64,000 nucleotides of DNA from an uncultured Vibrio sp. GTDB lineage: Bacteria; Pseudomonadota; Gammaproteobacteria; Enterobacterales; Vibrionaceae. The translations under genes and the position numbers were made by a program. The stretch's first letter is position 1; each line of letters opens with the position of its first letter. Below the pieces are notes generated by a model. The model ran no database searches and was not told where the DNA came from. It saw only the letters and a program-made list of their open reading frames with translations. The stretch is from the NCBI RefSeq assembly GCF_963675395.1, contig NZ_OY776222.1:806001-870000 (forward strand), written 5' to 3'. Positions 47,970 through 57,649 of the stretch are shown here, in pieces.

Positions 47970-50462
47970 ATGAGCGAAGGATGGATCAAATCAACGTGTG
48001 CTTATTGTGGCGTAGGGTGTGGAATTGAAGCCAGACCAATGTCAAATGGACTATTAGAAGTTCGTGGCGACAAAGAGCACCCCTCAAATTTCGGTAAGTT
48101 ATGTACTAAAGGTATTGCTTTGGGAGATACCGTGATACATGACGGTCGCTTATTGACTCCAAAACTTAGATCAGAAGCAGGTGACTGGTGTGACACTGAC
48201 TGGGACAATGCGCTATCTCGCGTAGCAAAAGGTTTCGCTGATACGGTTGAAAAATATGGTCCGGACTCTGTCGCATTTTATGTCTCGGGCCAGCTCTTGA
48301 CAGAAGACTACTATGTGGCGAACAAACTGATAAAAGGCTTTCTCGGCACCGCGAATATAGATAGTAACTCGCGCTTATGCATGGCTTCCACGGTTGTCGG
48401 ACACAAACGTGCTTTCGGGATGGATACCGTTCCGGTCTGTTATGAGGACCTTGAGAAAACGGACTTGGTGATATTGGTTGGTTCTAACCTGGCTTGGTGC
48501 CATCCCGTACTATTTCAGCGCTTAAGAGCCGCTAAGCAAACCAACGCTAATCTTAAAGTTATTGTCATCGATCCGCGTCGAAATGAGTCTTGTGAAATTG
48601 CAGACCTTCACTTAGCGATTAATCCGGGTTCGGATGTCTCACTATTTAATGGTTTATTGGTGCATCTCGGTGAACATAATAAAATGGATCATTCGTTTAT
48701 TGGTTCATCGACAAATGGTTTCAGTGATGCCTACCAGTCAGCATTAAATGATGCAGATGTGAGTAATACGACTGGGATTGATATTGCTTCGCTTGAGCAA
48801 TTCTATGAATATTTTGCTCAAACAGAAAAAGTCATCACGATATATTCCCAAGGGGTGAACCAGTCCTCTCAGGGCTCTGACAAAGTGAACAGCATTATTA
48901 ATTGTCACTTGGCTACCGGAAAAATAGGCAAAGAAGGGGCTGGTCCATTTTCCGTTACAGGGCAACCAAACGCGATGGGAGGTCGGGAAGTCGGTGCTCT
49001 GGCGAACACGCTAACCGCACATATGGAGTTTAATCGTCCTGATGATATTGAGAACCTTGAAGCGTTCTGGCAAACCGACTCCTTAGCGAAGAAGCCAGGA
49101 TTAAAAGCTATTGATATGTTTGATGCCATTCATCGCGGCGAGATTAAAGCCGTTTGGATCATGGCGACAAACCCGATAGTCAGTCTTCCTGACAGCGATA
49201 AGATTAAGCAAGCATTGGAAAACTGTCCTTTAGTGGTGGTTTCCGACTGTATTGAGCAGACTGCTACAACAGCTTACGCTGACATTCTATTACCGGCGCA
49301 AGGCTGGAGCGAAAAATCGGGTACAGTGACAAACTCTGAACGTCGTATCTCTCGTCAACGTCGACTTCTGGCCAGTCCGGGGTTAGCGAAGCCAGATTGG
49401 TGGATTATTTCTCAAGTCGCACAACGAATTGGCTTTAAAGACGCGTTTGACTACTTACATGAGGGAGAAATATTCAGAGAGTATGCCCAACTGACAACAG
49501 TAGGTAACCTTGGCCACGAAAATGAAATGACCAAACAAAGAGACCTGAGTTTGGCTGGCCTTACTGAAATAACGGACTCTGAATATAACACGCTGTCTCC
49601 ACAGCAGTGGCCTGTAGAGCAGAAACAGCAGGAGGTTGTTCATCAGAGAATGTTTACAGATCGTCGTTACTTTACAGACGACCATCGCGCCAACTTTATT
49701 GCGGTAAAACATCTACCACCGCAAGCAACAACATCCAAAGTTTTCCCGTTAGTGCTGAACACCGGCAGAAGTCGAGATCAGTGGCACACCATGACGCGAA
49801 CCGGGTTATCGACTCGTTTGGCAGAGCATGCCAGTGAGCCGTACGTGTTGCTACATCCCAAAACGGCGATGCAATATGACATTAGTGACGGTGAGATGGT
49901 CACTGTGTTCAATTCACACGGTGAGTGCGTCGTTAAAGCAATGATTAGCGACTCGATGAAGCCAGGAGAATTGTTTGTTCCTATTCACTGGAATGAAATT
50001 ACGGGTCCGTTAAGTAAGCCTTGTGCTTTGGTTGATGCTCGGACGGATAATTTATCTGGCCAACCAGAATTCAAATATACCCCCGTTGATATTAAGCACT
50101 ATGACGTTCAAACCAGTGCCACTGTATTGGTGAGAGAGGCTATTGCTTTCGATCATGTCGGGTATGTCGCCAGACAAAAAGTCGAGGGTGGATATCTGTA
50201 TCGAATCCGTACACCAATGGAGATGACGGATCTTCAGGACAAAATAGAGTCACTGTTAACGCAAACCCGACTGGTAGATAAGCAGATTTCCAGAGACGAT
50301 CCATTAATAAAAGGGATGGTCACTGTTATAGAGAAGAAAGTCGCCTCTATATATAAGCTGACGAAAGGTGAGCCAAGCTTAGATGAAGTCCAAGCGTTGA
50401 GTGAGTTGTTCAATAAGAGTGTCGACGATGATTGTTCTCTGCATGCCTTAATGGGAGATTAG
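47970..50462 (+). CDS. Assimilatory nitrate reductase catalytic subunit (molybdopterin)
   Basis: 830 residues. The N-terminal [4Fe-4S] motif is CAYCGVGCGIEA plus CTKG; the Mo-bisMGD domain has SNSRLCMASTVVGHKRAFG, GSNLAWCHPVLFQRL and MATNPIVSLPD, and the C-terminal cofactor domain NTGRSRDQWHTMTRTGLS. Family members such as Klebsiella NasA carry an extra C-terminal [2Fe-2S] domain; here the tail has no such cysteines. No NasB-like reductase is in the window, so the donor is unknown. GGAG lies ten bases before the ATG; an upstream TTG at 47964 is less likely. Confidence 0.9.
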   Translation: MSEGWIKSTCAYCGVGCGIEARPMSNGLLEVRGDKEHPSNFGKLCTKGIALGDTVIHDGRLLTPKLRSEAGDWCDTDWDNALSRVAKGFADTVEKYGPDSVAFYVSGQLLTEDYYVANKLIKGFLGTANIDSNSRLCMASTVVGHKRAFGMDTVPVCYEDLEKTDLVILVGSNLAWCHPVLFQRLRAAKQTNANLKVIVIDPRRNESCEIADLHLAINPGSDVSLFNGLLVHLGEHNKMDHSFIGSSTNGFSDAYQSALNDADVSNTTGIDIASLEQFYEYFAQTEKVITIYSQGVNQSSQGSDKVNSIINCHLATGKIGKEGAGPFSVTGQPNAMGGREVGALANTLTAHMEFNRPDDIENLEAFWQTDSLAKKPGLKAIDMFDAIHRGEIKAVWIMATNPIVSLPDSDKIKQALENCPLVVVSDCIEQTATTAYADILLPAQGWSEKSGTVTNSERRISRQRRLLASPGLAKPDWWIISQVAQRIGFKDAFDYLHEGEIFREYAQLTTVGNLGHENEMTKQRDLSLAGLTEITDSEYNTLSPQQWPVEQKQQEVVHQRMFTDRRYFTDDHRANFIAVKHLPPQATTSKVFPLVLNTGRSRDQWHTMTRTGLSTRLAEHASEPYVLLHPKTAMQYDISDGEMVTVFNSHGECVVKAMISDSMKPGELFVPIHWNEITGPLSKPCALVDARTDNLSGQPEFKYTPVDIKHYDVQTSATVLVREAIAFDHVGYVARQKVEGGYLYRIRTPMEMTDLQDKIESLLTQTRLVDKQISRDDPLIKGMVTVIEKKVASIYKLTKGEPSLDEVQALSELFNKSVDDDCSLHALMGD

Positions 50463-50496
50463 GAACTAGTCACAACCTCGGTCCAATAGTCATACC

Positions 50497-50537
50497 AAGG
50501 GTAACATGCGTCTTTCCGTTACCCTTTTCTTATTCTT
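50497..50537 (+). terminator. Intrinsic terminator after the nitrate reductase gene
   Basis: Perfect 9-bp arms AAGGGTAAC and GTTACCCTT with a 12-base loop, followed by TTCTTATTCTT. It lies 34 bp after the stop and insulates nifH from the nitrate gene. Confidence 0.8.
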
Positions 50538-50581
50538 GTGCCAACCTGAGCCAAGCCATTCCAATCACGACAAACAAATCT

Positions 50582-50625
50582 TGTACTAAAACAAACAATG
50601 TCAGCTGTTTGTTTTCAGAAATACA
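50582..50625. promoter_or_regulatory. Two NifA upstream activator sites of nifH
   Basis: Two TGT-N10-ACA sites at 50582-50597 and 50610-50625, centred about 108 and 80 bp before the predicted nifH start of transcription. This is the established NifA-binding motif and position. Confidence 0.8.
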
Positions 50626-50670
50626 AAGGTGAAATGTATTAAGTTATTGAAATTTAATTAATTTGGTAAT

Positions 50671-50686
50671 TGGTATGCATTTCGCA
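50671..50686 (+). promoter_or_regulatory. Sigma-54 promoter of nifHDK
   Basis: TGGTATGCATTTCGCA has the GG-N10-GC spacing with one mismatch in the -12 element (TCGC for TTGC). Start near 50698, 29 bp before the nifH ATG. Confidence 0.75.
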
Positions 50687-50723
50687 ACATGTGTCATGAG
50701 TCTAAAATTAAACAAGGAGATAG

Positions 50724-51602
<879 letters not shown>

Positions 51603-51666
51603 GCGATTGATATAGCGGAAATATATATTGGTATGCTATACGCTAAAATAAATTTGGAGACAGATT

Positions 51667-53136
51667 ATGTCGATGAATAAAGAACAAAAGCAGGCGCTGA
51701 TAGACGAGGTATTGGAAGTCTATCCTGAGAAAGCGCGTGAAGACCGCAAGAAACACGTGGCGGTTACCGACTCTAAATCAGAAGGGACTTGTATCACTTC
51801 TAACCGTAAAACGGTTCCTGGTGTAATGACCGTGCGTGGCTGTGCTTACGCAGGCTCTAAAGGGGTAGTTTGGGGACCGGTAAAAGATATGATTCATATC
51901 TCTCATGGTCCAGTAGGTTGTGGTCAATACTCTCGTGCTGGTCGTCGTAACTACTACTCTGGTACGACTGGTGTTGATTCATTTGGTACTTTGAATATCA
52001 CCACTGACTTCCAAGAACGAGACATCGTTTTTGGTGGTGACAAAAAACTTTCAGCTGCAATTGATGAACTTGAGCAACTGTTCCCGCTATCAAAAGGCAT
52101 CTCTGTACAGTCAGAGTGTCCGGTTGGTCTTATCGGTGATGACATCGAAGCGGTAGCAAAAGTAAAAGGCGCAGAAATCGGTAAAACCATCGTTCCTGTA
52201 CGTTGTGAAGGTTTCCGCGGTGTGTCTCAGTCTCTGGGTCACCATATCGCCAACGATACGATTCGTGACTATGTACTGGATGCATCTGAAGGTGAAGCGA
52301 AGATCGAATCAACCCCTTATGATGTAGCCATCATTGGTGACTACAACATCGGTGGTGACGCCTGGTCTTCTCGTATCATCCTTGAAGATATGGGCCTACG
52401 TGTTGTTGCTCAATGGTCTGGTGACGGTACGCTACCAGAAATGAAAAACACACCGAAAGTGGCATTGAACCTGGTTCACTGTTACCGCTCTATGAACTAC
52501 ATCGTTCGTTACATGGAAGAGAAACAGGGGATTCCATGGGTTGAATACAACCTATTTGGTCCAACTAAGATCGAAGAGTCAATGCGTAAGATTGCTGCAT
52601 TCTTTGATGAGAAGATCCAGAAGCAAACTGAAGAAGTTATTGCACGCTACCGTGAGCAATGGCAAGCGGTTATCGACAAGTATCGCCCTCGCCTTGAAGG
52701 CAAGTCAGTGATGCTTTATGTCGGTGGTCTACGTCCTCGTCACATCATTGGTGCGTATGAAGACTTAGGTATGGAAATCACGGGTGCCGGCTATGAGTTC
52801 GCTCACAACGATGACTACGTGAAAACCACACCGGAAGTGAAGGATTCAACACTGCTATTCGATGATGCAAGTGCATACGAACTGGAAGAATACGTTAAAG
52901 CGCTTAAACCAGACCTTGTTGGTTCTGGGGTTAAAGAGAAATACGTATTCCAGAAAATGGGCTTCCCATTCCGTCAAATGCACAGCTGGGATTACTCAGG
53001 TCCTTACCACGGTGTTGATGGCTTCGCTATTTTCGCCCGCGATATGGATTTGACTATCAATAACCCATGTTGGAACAAGATGAAAGCCCCTTGGTTGGAA
53101 GAAGCATCAGACGAAGCGCTAGTGAAAACTGCTTAA
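51667..53136 (+). CDS. nifD: Nitrogenase molybdenum-iron protein alpha chain
   Basis: 489 residues. P-cluster ligands are seen in [39 protein letters not shown] and [13 protein letters not shown]; the FeMo-cofactor Cys in [11 protein letters not shown] and His in [16 protein letters not shown]. Family length is about 480-490. It forms the catalytic tetramer with NifK, where N2 is reduced at FeMo-co. The Mo-type is confirmed by nifE, nifN and nifV further on. Confidence 0.98.
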   Translation: MSMNKEQKQALIDEVLEVYPEKAREDRKKHVAVTDSKSEGTCITSNRKTVPGVMTVRGCAYAGSKGVVWGPVKDMIHISHGPVGCGQYSRAGRRNYYSGTTGVDSFGTLNITTDFQERDIVFGGDKKLSAAIDELEQLFPLSKGISVQSECPVGLIGDDIEAVAKVKGAEIGKTIVPVRCEGFRGVSQSLGHHIANDTIRDYVLDASEGEAKIESTPYDVAIIGDYNIGGDAWSSRIILEDMGLRVVAQWSGDGTLPEMKNTPKVALNLVHCYRSMNYIVRYMEEKQGIPWVEYNLFGPTKIEESMRKIAAFFDEKIQKQTEEVIARYREQWQAVIDKYRPRLEGKSVMLYVGGLRPRHIIGAYEDLGMEITGAGYEFAHNDDYVKTTPEVKDSTLLFDDASAYELEEYVKALKPDLVGSGVKEKYVFQKMGFPFRQMHSWDYSGPYHGVDGFAIFARDMDLTINNPCWNKMKAPWLEEASDEALVKTA

Positions 53137-53142
53137 TGTGAG

Positions 53143-53159
53143 TTGGAAAGGATTTCCAA
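53143..53159 (+). other. nifD-nifK intercistronic stem
   Basis: TTGGAAA-GGA-TTTCCAA, perfect 7-bp arms with a 3-base loop, 6 bp after the nifD stop. It has no T-run and is probably an mRNA-processing or stability stem rather than a terminator. Confidence 0.5.
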
Positions 53160-53213
53160 TTAATGTAACCCGAGCCGGAGTTCACAGATTAGTGGCACGG
53201 TAGGAGAATACTC

Positions 53214-54779
53214 ATGACTCAAAAAGTTGAAGATATAAAAACTGGTTATGCTCTCTTTCAGCAACCAGAATATCAAGAGATGATGGCGAATAAACGCGCA
53301 TCTTTTGAACAAGGCGTTGATGCTGAGAAGGTTCGTGAAACCTTTGAATGGACAACAACGAAAGAATACCAAGAGATTAACTTTGCTCGTAAACACATCA
53401 CGATTGACCCGGCAAAAGCTTGTCAGCCATTGGGTGCGGTACTGTGTTCTCTAGGTTTTGAGAAAACATTACCTTATGTACACGGCTCTCAAGGTTGTGT
53501 TGCGTACTTCCGTACTTATTTTAACCGTCACTTCAAAGAGCCAGTTGCGTGTGTTTCTGACTCAATGACAGAAGATGCGGCAGTCTTTGGTGGTCAGGAA
53601 AACATGTTCCAAGGTTTGGAAAACGCGTTCGCGCTATACAAACCAGAGGTTGTAGCGGTTTCTACTACCTGTATGGCTGAGGTCATTGGTGATGACTTGA
53701 ACGCGTTTATTAACAACGCGAAAGCTAAAGGTCATATTCCAAAAGAGCTACCAACACCATTTGCGCATACACCATCGTTTGTTGGTAGTCATGTGACAGG
53801 TTGGGACGGCATGTTTGAAGGCATGATGAAATACTTTACTGATCAAGAAAGTATTAAGGTTGGCAGCAACGGCAAAATCAACATTGTTCCTGGATTTGAA
53901 ACTTATCTTGGTAACTATCGCGTCATTCATCGTATGTTGAAAGAAATGGACGTTGATTACTCTTTCCTATGTGATCCATCTGAAGTACTGGATACCCCTG
54001 CAGACGGTGAATACCGCATGTATGCTGGTGGTACTTCTATTGAAGAAATGAAAGATGCACCGAATGCTAAAACAACTTTCTTGCTTCAGCCTAATCAACT
54101 TGTGAAATCTAAGAAATACATCGAGGGTGTTTGGAAACACGAGGTTCCTAAGACCACTATCCCTATGGGCCTAGAGTGGACAGATGAATTCTTAATGAAA
54201 GTTTCTGAAGTCACTGGTAAGCCAATCCCTGCGTCGCTAACTAAAGAGCGTGGCCGTCTTGTTGACATGATGACGGACTCTCACACCTGGTTACACGGTG
54301 TAACGATTTCGCTTTACGGTGACCCGGATTACCTCTTGGGTATGTGTAAGTTCCTAACCGAGCTTGGTTGTGAAATTAAGCATGTTCTTTGTAACAACGG
54401 TTCTAAGAAGTGGAAGAAAGAAATCGAAGCACAACTGGCAGAGACACCGTATGGTGCCGGTGCCGAAGTGTTCTTCAAACAAGACTTGTGGCACTTACGT
54501 TCACTGATGTTTACTGACAAGCCAGATCTATTGATTGGTAACTCGTACGGTAAATTCATCGAACGTGATACTAAAGCGAAAGGCGCTGAGTTTGAAGTAC
54601 CACTTGTTCGTATTGGTTTCCCTATTTTCGACCGCCATCACTTACATCGCCAATCTACACTGGGCTATGAAGGTGCGATGTACATCCTAACCACTTTGGT
54701 TAACGAAGTACTGGCTAAGCTGGATCGTGACACAAGCGACCTAGGCAAAACTGACCTTGGTTTTGATTTAGTTCGTTAA
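53214..54779 (+). CDS. nifK: Nitrogenase molybdenum-iron protein beta chain
   Basis: 521 residues with the N-terminal extension that wraps NifD. P-cluster ligands lie in KACQPLGAVLCSLGFEKTL, HGSQGCVAYFRTYFNRHFKEP, and VSTTCMAEVIGDD; the Ser ligand region is CVSDSMTEDAAVFGG. It follows nifD by 77 bp including a stem-loop and is followed by a strong terminator. Confidence 0.98.
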   Translation: MTQKVEDIKTGYALFQQPEYQEMMANKRASFEQGVDAEKVRETFEWTTTKEYQEINFARKHITIDPAKACQPLGAVLCSLGFEKTLPYVHGSQGCVAYFRTYFNRHFKEPVACVSDSMTEDAAVFGGQENMFQGLENAFALYKPEVVAVSTTCMAEVIGDDLNAFINNAKAKGHIPKELPTPFAHTPSFVGSHVTGWDGMFEGMMKYFTDQESIKVGSNGKINIVPGFETYLGNYRVIHRMLKEMDVDYSFLCDPSEVLDTPADGEYRMYAGGTSIEEMKDAPNAKTTFLLQPNQLVKSKKYIEGVWKHEVPKTTIPMGLEWTDEFLMKVSEVTGKPIPASLTKERGRLVDMMTDSHTWLHGVTISLYGDPDYLLGMCKFLTELGCEIKHVLCNNGSKKWKKEIEAQLAETPYGAGAEVFFKQDLWHLRSLMFTDKPDLLIGNSYGKFIERDTKAKGAEFEVPLVRIGFPIFDRHHLHRQSTLGYEGAMYILTTLVNEVLAKLDRDTSDLGKTDLGFDLVR

Positions 54780-54785
54780 TTTGAG

Positions 54786-54816
54786 TGACCGACGGTGTTT
54801 ACCGTCGGTCATTTTT
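54786..54816 (+). terminator. Intrinsic terminator between nifK and nifT
   Basis: Perfect 11-bp arms TGACCGACGGT and ACCGTCGGTCA, GTTT loop, and TTTTT directly after. It starts 7 bp past the nifK stop and 24 bp before nifT, so nifHDK mRNA should end here mostly and nifT-nifY be expressed by read-through. Confidence 0.85.
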
Positions 54817-54839
54817 CAGCCGAAAACGAGGGAGTTGTT

Positions 54840-55061
54840 ATGGCTAATGTAATGATTCAGTACAACGAAAATAACCAGTTGTCGCTTTATTTACCTAAAA
54901 AGGATTTGGAAGAGGTGATTACTTTCTTCGAATTTGATTCTGAAGATAAATGGGGCGGTGAAGTGCGCCTGGCAAATGGTGCTATTTATCATATTGATCC
55001 AATGACCAGTAAGCCCAGATTGCCAATCACGGTGAAAGCCAGACGGTTACAAGCGGCGTAA
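54840..55061 (+). CDS. nifT: Nitrogen fixation protein NifT
   Basis: 73 residues. MANVMIQYNENNQLSLYLPK and the GGEVRLANGAIYHIDP stretch are typical of NifT/FixU. The start at 54840 follows GAGGGAG. Its function is not settled; it is usually not essential for nitrogen fixation. It comes after the nifK terminator and 16 bp before nifY. Confidence 0.93.
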   Translation: MANVMIQYNENNQLSLYLPKKDLEEVITFFEFDSEDKWGGEVRLANGAIYHIDPMTSKPRLPITVKARRLQAA

Positions 55062-55077
55062 GTTAAGGGGGAATATC

Positions 55078-55773
55078 ATGATGGACACGACTATTTCTGA
55101 CCAAGCAGCTCTTCGAGTTGCTTTGGCGTCAAAATCGCTACCGAATATCGACTTACGCTCTTTGTTAGGGCTATTGATCCAACATCTGGGTGAGCCACTG
55201 ACGGAAACTAAGTTAGTGGGTTTATCGCCGAAGGCGTTTCGTTTAATGGTGAGCTCTCTAGGTTCTGGACCTACACGTAAAGAAGTGTCTAGTGCTCTGG
55301 ATGTTTTGTGTAATCCTGAAGTGAGCGATGTTTCAGCACCACAAGTTTCGGCACAAGCGCCGATTGCAGGACCAAAACTAAAAGTCGCTTTGACCTCGAA
55401 TCAGGGGGAAATGGTGAATGGCCATTATGGTTCTTGTTTACGTGTGTTGATTTATGAAGTCAGTGCAACGGAACATCAGTTGGTTGAAGTACGTGAAATG
55501 CCGACAGAGAGAAAAGGCGAAGAACGTGCTATCGCGATGTTAAATAGAATTCGTGATTGCAACATGTTGTTCACCTTGTCTATTGGTGGCCCTGCTGCTG
55601 CACGTGTCACTCGTGCCAACATTCATCCGATTAAAAAGCTGGCACCGATGTCTGCTGAAGAAGTGTTATCGGATCTATCAAATGTTATTGCGACCAACCC
55701 ACCTCCATGGGTTAAACGTATTCTAGGCATTGAGGCTTCCGAGAAAATATTGGAGGAAGAGAGCGATGAGTAA
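55078..55773 (+). CDS. nifY: NifY, dinitrogenase cofactor-binding protein
   Basis: 231 residues: an N-terminal helical domain (about 1-95) and a NifX/NifY/NafY-type dinitrogenase iron-molybdenum cofactor domain (KLKVALTSNQGEMVNGHYGSC ... LFTLSIGGPAAARVTRANIHPIK). It is thought to hold apo-NifDK or FeMo-co during maturation. In-frame ATGs at 55078 and 55081 are equally possible. The next gene overlaps its last 8 bp. Confidence 0.9.
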   Translation: MMDTTISDQAALRVALASKSLPNIDLRSLLGLLIQHLGEPLTETKLVGLSPKAFRLMVSSLGSGPTRKEVSSALDVLCNPEVSDVSAPQVSAQAPIAGPKLKVALTSNQGEMVNGHYGSCLRVLIYEVSATEHQLVEVREMPTERKGEERAIAMLNRIRDCNMLFTLSIGGPAAARVTRANIHPIKKLAPMSAEEVLSDLSNVIATNPPPWVKRILGIEASEKILEEESDE

Positions 55774-56083
55774 TTCTGTTACTGCTGAGCGTGCTACTGG
55801 TTTTGAACTGGCTAGTTTAACCGAGGGTTTGCTGTCAGATATTGTTTCCCAGTTAGCCAATGAATCCGATATTAGTCAGGACACTTTGTCTCGACTGCAA
55901 GTCAATTACCCTGACTTGCGCTTTACTCTCTGTTTTGAAGAGGAAATGGGCTCACATGATGCGTACGTCGAAGCGAGCGGTTTTGATGTCCATTTAGTGT
56001 CTCATAGTTCGTCTGGGTGCAGTTCGTTGACTCAGGATTTAGCTCAGAGTTCTGGGCTGGTTATTGCGCTTCATGATGAGTGA
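55766..56083 (+). CDS. DUF6129-type small protein of nif clusters
   Basis: 105 residues; overlaps the nifY stop by 8 bp behind GAGGAAGAGAG. The C-terminal half (VNYPDLRFTLCFEEEMGSHD, then GFDVHLVSHSSSGCSSLTQD and SGLVIALHDE) resembles the DUF6129 proteins encoded between nifY and nifE in Azotobacter-type clusters. It has no metal motif or membrane segment. Its function is not known; tight coupling suggests it acts with NifY. Confidence 0.72.
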   Translation: MSNSVTAERATGFELASLTEGLLSDIVSQLANESDISQDTLSRLQVNYPDLRFTLCFEEEMGSHDAYVEASGFDVHLVSHSSSGCSSLTQDLAQSSGLVIALHDE

Positions 56084-56092
56084 AGCGCTTTT

Positions 56093-56108
56093 TGTCAGTT
56101 TTACGACA
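56093..56108. promoter_or_regulatory. NifA upstream activator site of nifE
   Basis: TGT-CAGTTTTACG-ACA, an exact TGT-N10-ACA, centred about 86 bp before the predicted start of nifE transcription. Confidence 0.75.
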
Positions 56109-56158
56109 ATGTCAGCTTTTGTTTTTGTTGGTGTCTAATTTAATCAATGAGTTACAAG

Positions 56159-56174
56159 TGGAATGGCACTTGCA
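56159..56174 (+). promoter_or_regulatory. Sigma-54 promoter of nifENX
   Basis: TGGAATGGCACTTGCA has TGG at -24, TTGCA at -12 and GG-N10-GC spacing. Start near 56186, 44 bp before nifE. Confidence 0.8.
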
Positions 56175-56229
56175 GTTAACTAAGTAATCAGTATCTCAAC
56201 TTTAACTGTTGCAACTCAAGGAGAGCCGC

Positions 56230-57648
56230 ATGAAGCGTTCGGAGATCAAGTTACTGCAAGATGAACCCGCCTGTGAGCACAACAGCGGAGAAAAAAGTGG
56301 TTGTAGCCGACCAAAGCCTGGGGCAACGGCTGGAGGATGTTGTTTTGATGGCGCTCAGATAAGCTTACTACCAATAGCGGATGTGGGACATATCGTCCAT
56401 GGTCCAATTGGCTGTGCGGGAAACAGCTGGAACAACCGCGGGACTCGTGCTCTGGGCAGTAATCTATTTCGTTATGGATTTACCACGGACCTCAATGAGC
56501 AGGACGTCATCATGGGACGTGCGGAGAAACGACTGCTACACGCGATAAAACAACTTATTAAACAGCATCAACCACCTGCGGTTTTTGTTTATATGACCTG
56601 CGTTCCTGCCCTCGAAGGGAATGATATTGAAGCCATCTGTTCCCTGGCCTCAGAGCGTTGGGATATACCTGTAATCCCTGTCGATGCAGCGGGTTTTTAC
56701 GGTAATAAAAATCTGGGTAACCGAATCGCTGGTAATGTTATGGTTGAACGCGTCGTAGGCAGCGCCGAGCCGCCGGCAAAACCAAAAATGCTTCATGATT
56801 CAACTCGCCGCGTACACGATATCGTTCTAATTGGTGAATACAATATTGCCGGAGAGTTTTGGCATGTATCGCCATTATTTGAGCGTTTGGGGTTAAGAGT
56901 ATTGTGCTGTATGGCGGGTGATACTCAGTTTCATCAAATACAAACTATGCATCGTGCAGACGCTGCCATGGTCGTTTGTGCTCGGGCACAAGTGAATGTT
57001 GCTCGAAAACTGGAAGAAAAGTGGGGTATACCTTGGTTCGAAGGGAGCTTCTACGGTATCGAAGACACGTCGAATTCACTGCGAGAATTCGCCCGTTTAC
57101 TTGGCGACCCTAAATTGAGCGAAGAAGTAGAAACCTTGATTGCAGAACAAGAAAGTCGCATTCGCTCCGCTCTGGCTCCTTACGCAGAAAAGCTCAATGG
57201 TAAGCGAGCGCTGCTGTATACCGGGGGCGTTAAATCCTGGTCAGTAGTGAGTGCTTTGCAAGAACTCGGTATTGAGTGTGTTGCAACAGGCACCCGTAAA
57301 TCCACCCAATCTGATAAAAATAAAATTATGGAGATTATGGGTAAAGAAGCGCTCATGCTGGATGAAGGTGGCGCGACTTTGTTGCTCGATACTTATCATC
57401 AACATCACGCTGATGTCATGATTGCAGGTGGGCGAAACATGTACACCGCATTAAAAGCTAAGATACCTTTTTTGGATATCAACCAAGAGCGCGAACATGC
57501 CTACGCCGGGTACGAAGGAATGCTCACCTTAGCGCAGGAACTGTGCAGAACAATAGAAGCACCTATCTGGCAAGCCGTTCAAAGTCAGGCTCCCTGGATC
57601 GTCGAAGACGCAACATTCACTTCCACCATCATTGAAAAAGGAGCCTGA
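56230..57648 (+). CDS. nifE: FeMo-cofactor scaffold protein NifE
   Basis: 472 residues, paralogous to NifD. Conserved cysteines occur in [40 protein letters not shown] and [18 protein letters not shown]; the [22 protein letters not shown] stretch is NifE-typical. With NifN it holds the precursor while molybdenum and homocitrate are added. The start at 56230 has AAGGAG seven bases upstream; the frame is open for seven more codons. Confidence 0.96.
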   Translation: MKRSEIKLLQDEPACEHNSGEKSGCSRPKPGATAGGCCFDGAQISLLPIADVGHIVHGPIGCAGNSWNNRGTRALGSNLFRYGFTTDLNEQDVIMGRAEKRLLHAIKQLIKQHQPPAVFVYMTCVPALEGNDIEAICSLASERWDIPVIPVDAAGFYGNKNLGNRIAGNVMVERVVGSAEPPAKPKMLHDSTRRVHDIVLIGEYNIAGEFWHVSPLFERLGLRVLCCMAGDTQFHQIQTMHRADAAMVVCARAQVNVARKLEEKWGIPWFEGSFYGIEDTSNSLREFARLLGDPKLSEEVETLIAEQESRIRSALAPYAEKLNGKRALLYTGGVKSWSVVSALQELGIECVATGTRKSTQSDKNKIMEIMGKEALMLDEGGATLLLDTYHQHHADVMIAGGRNMYTALKAKIPFLDINQEREHAYAGYEGMLTLAQELCRTIEAPIWQAVQSQAPWIVEDATFTSTIIEKGA

Positions 57649-57649
57649 T

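Noticed and set aside
55078..55773. Calling the nifY gene a second nifX or nafY
   Set aside because: It shares the cofactor-binding domain, but position directly after nifT and the N-terminal domain favour NifY; a separate NifX is present after nifN.
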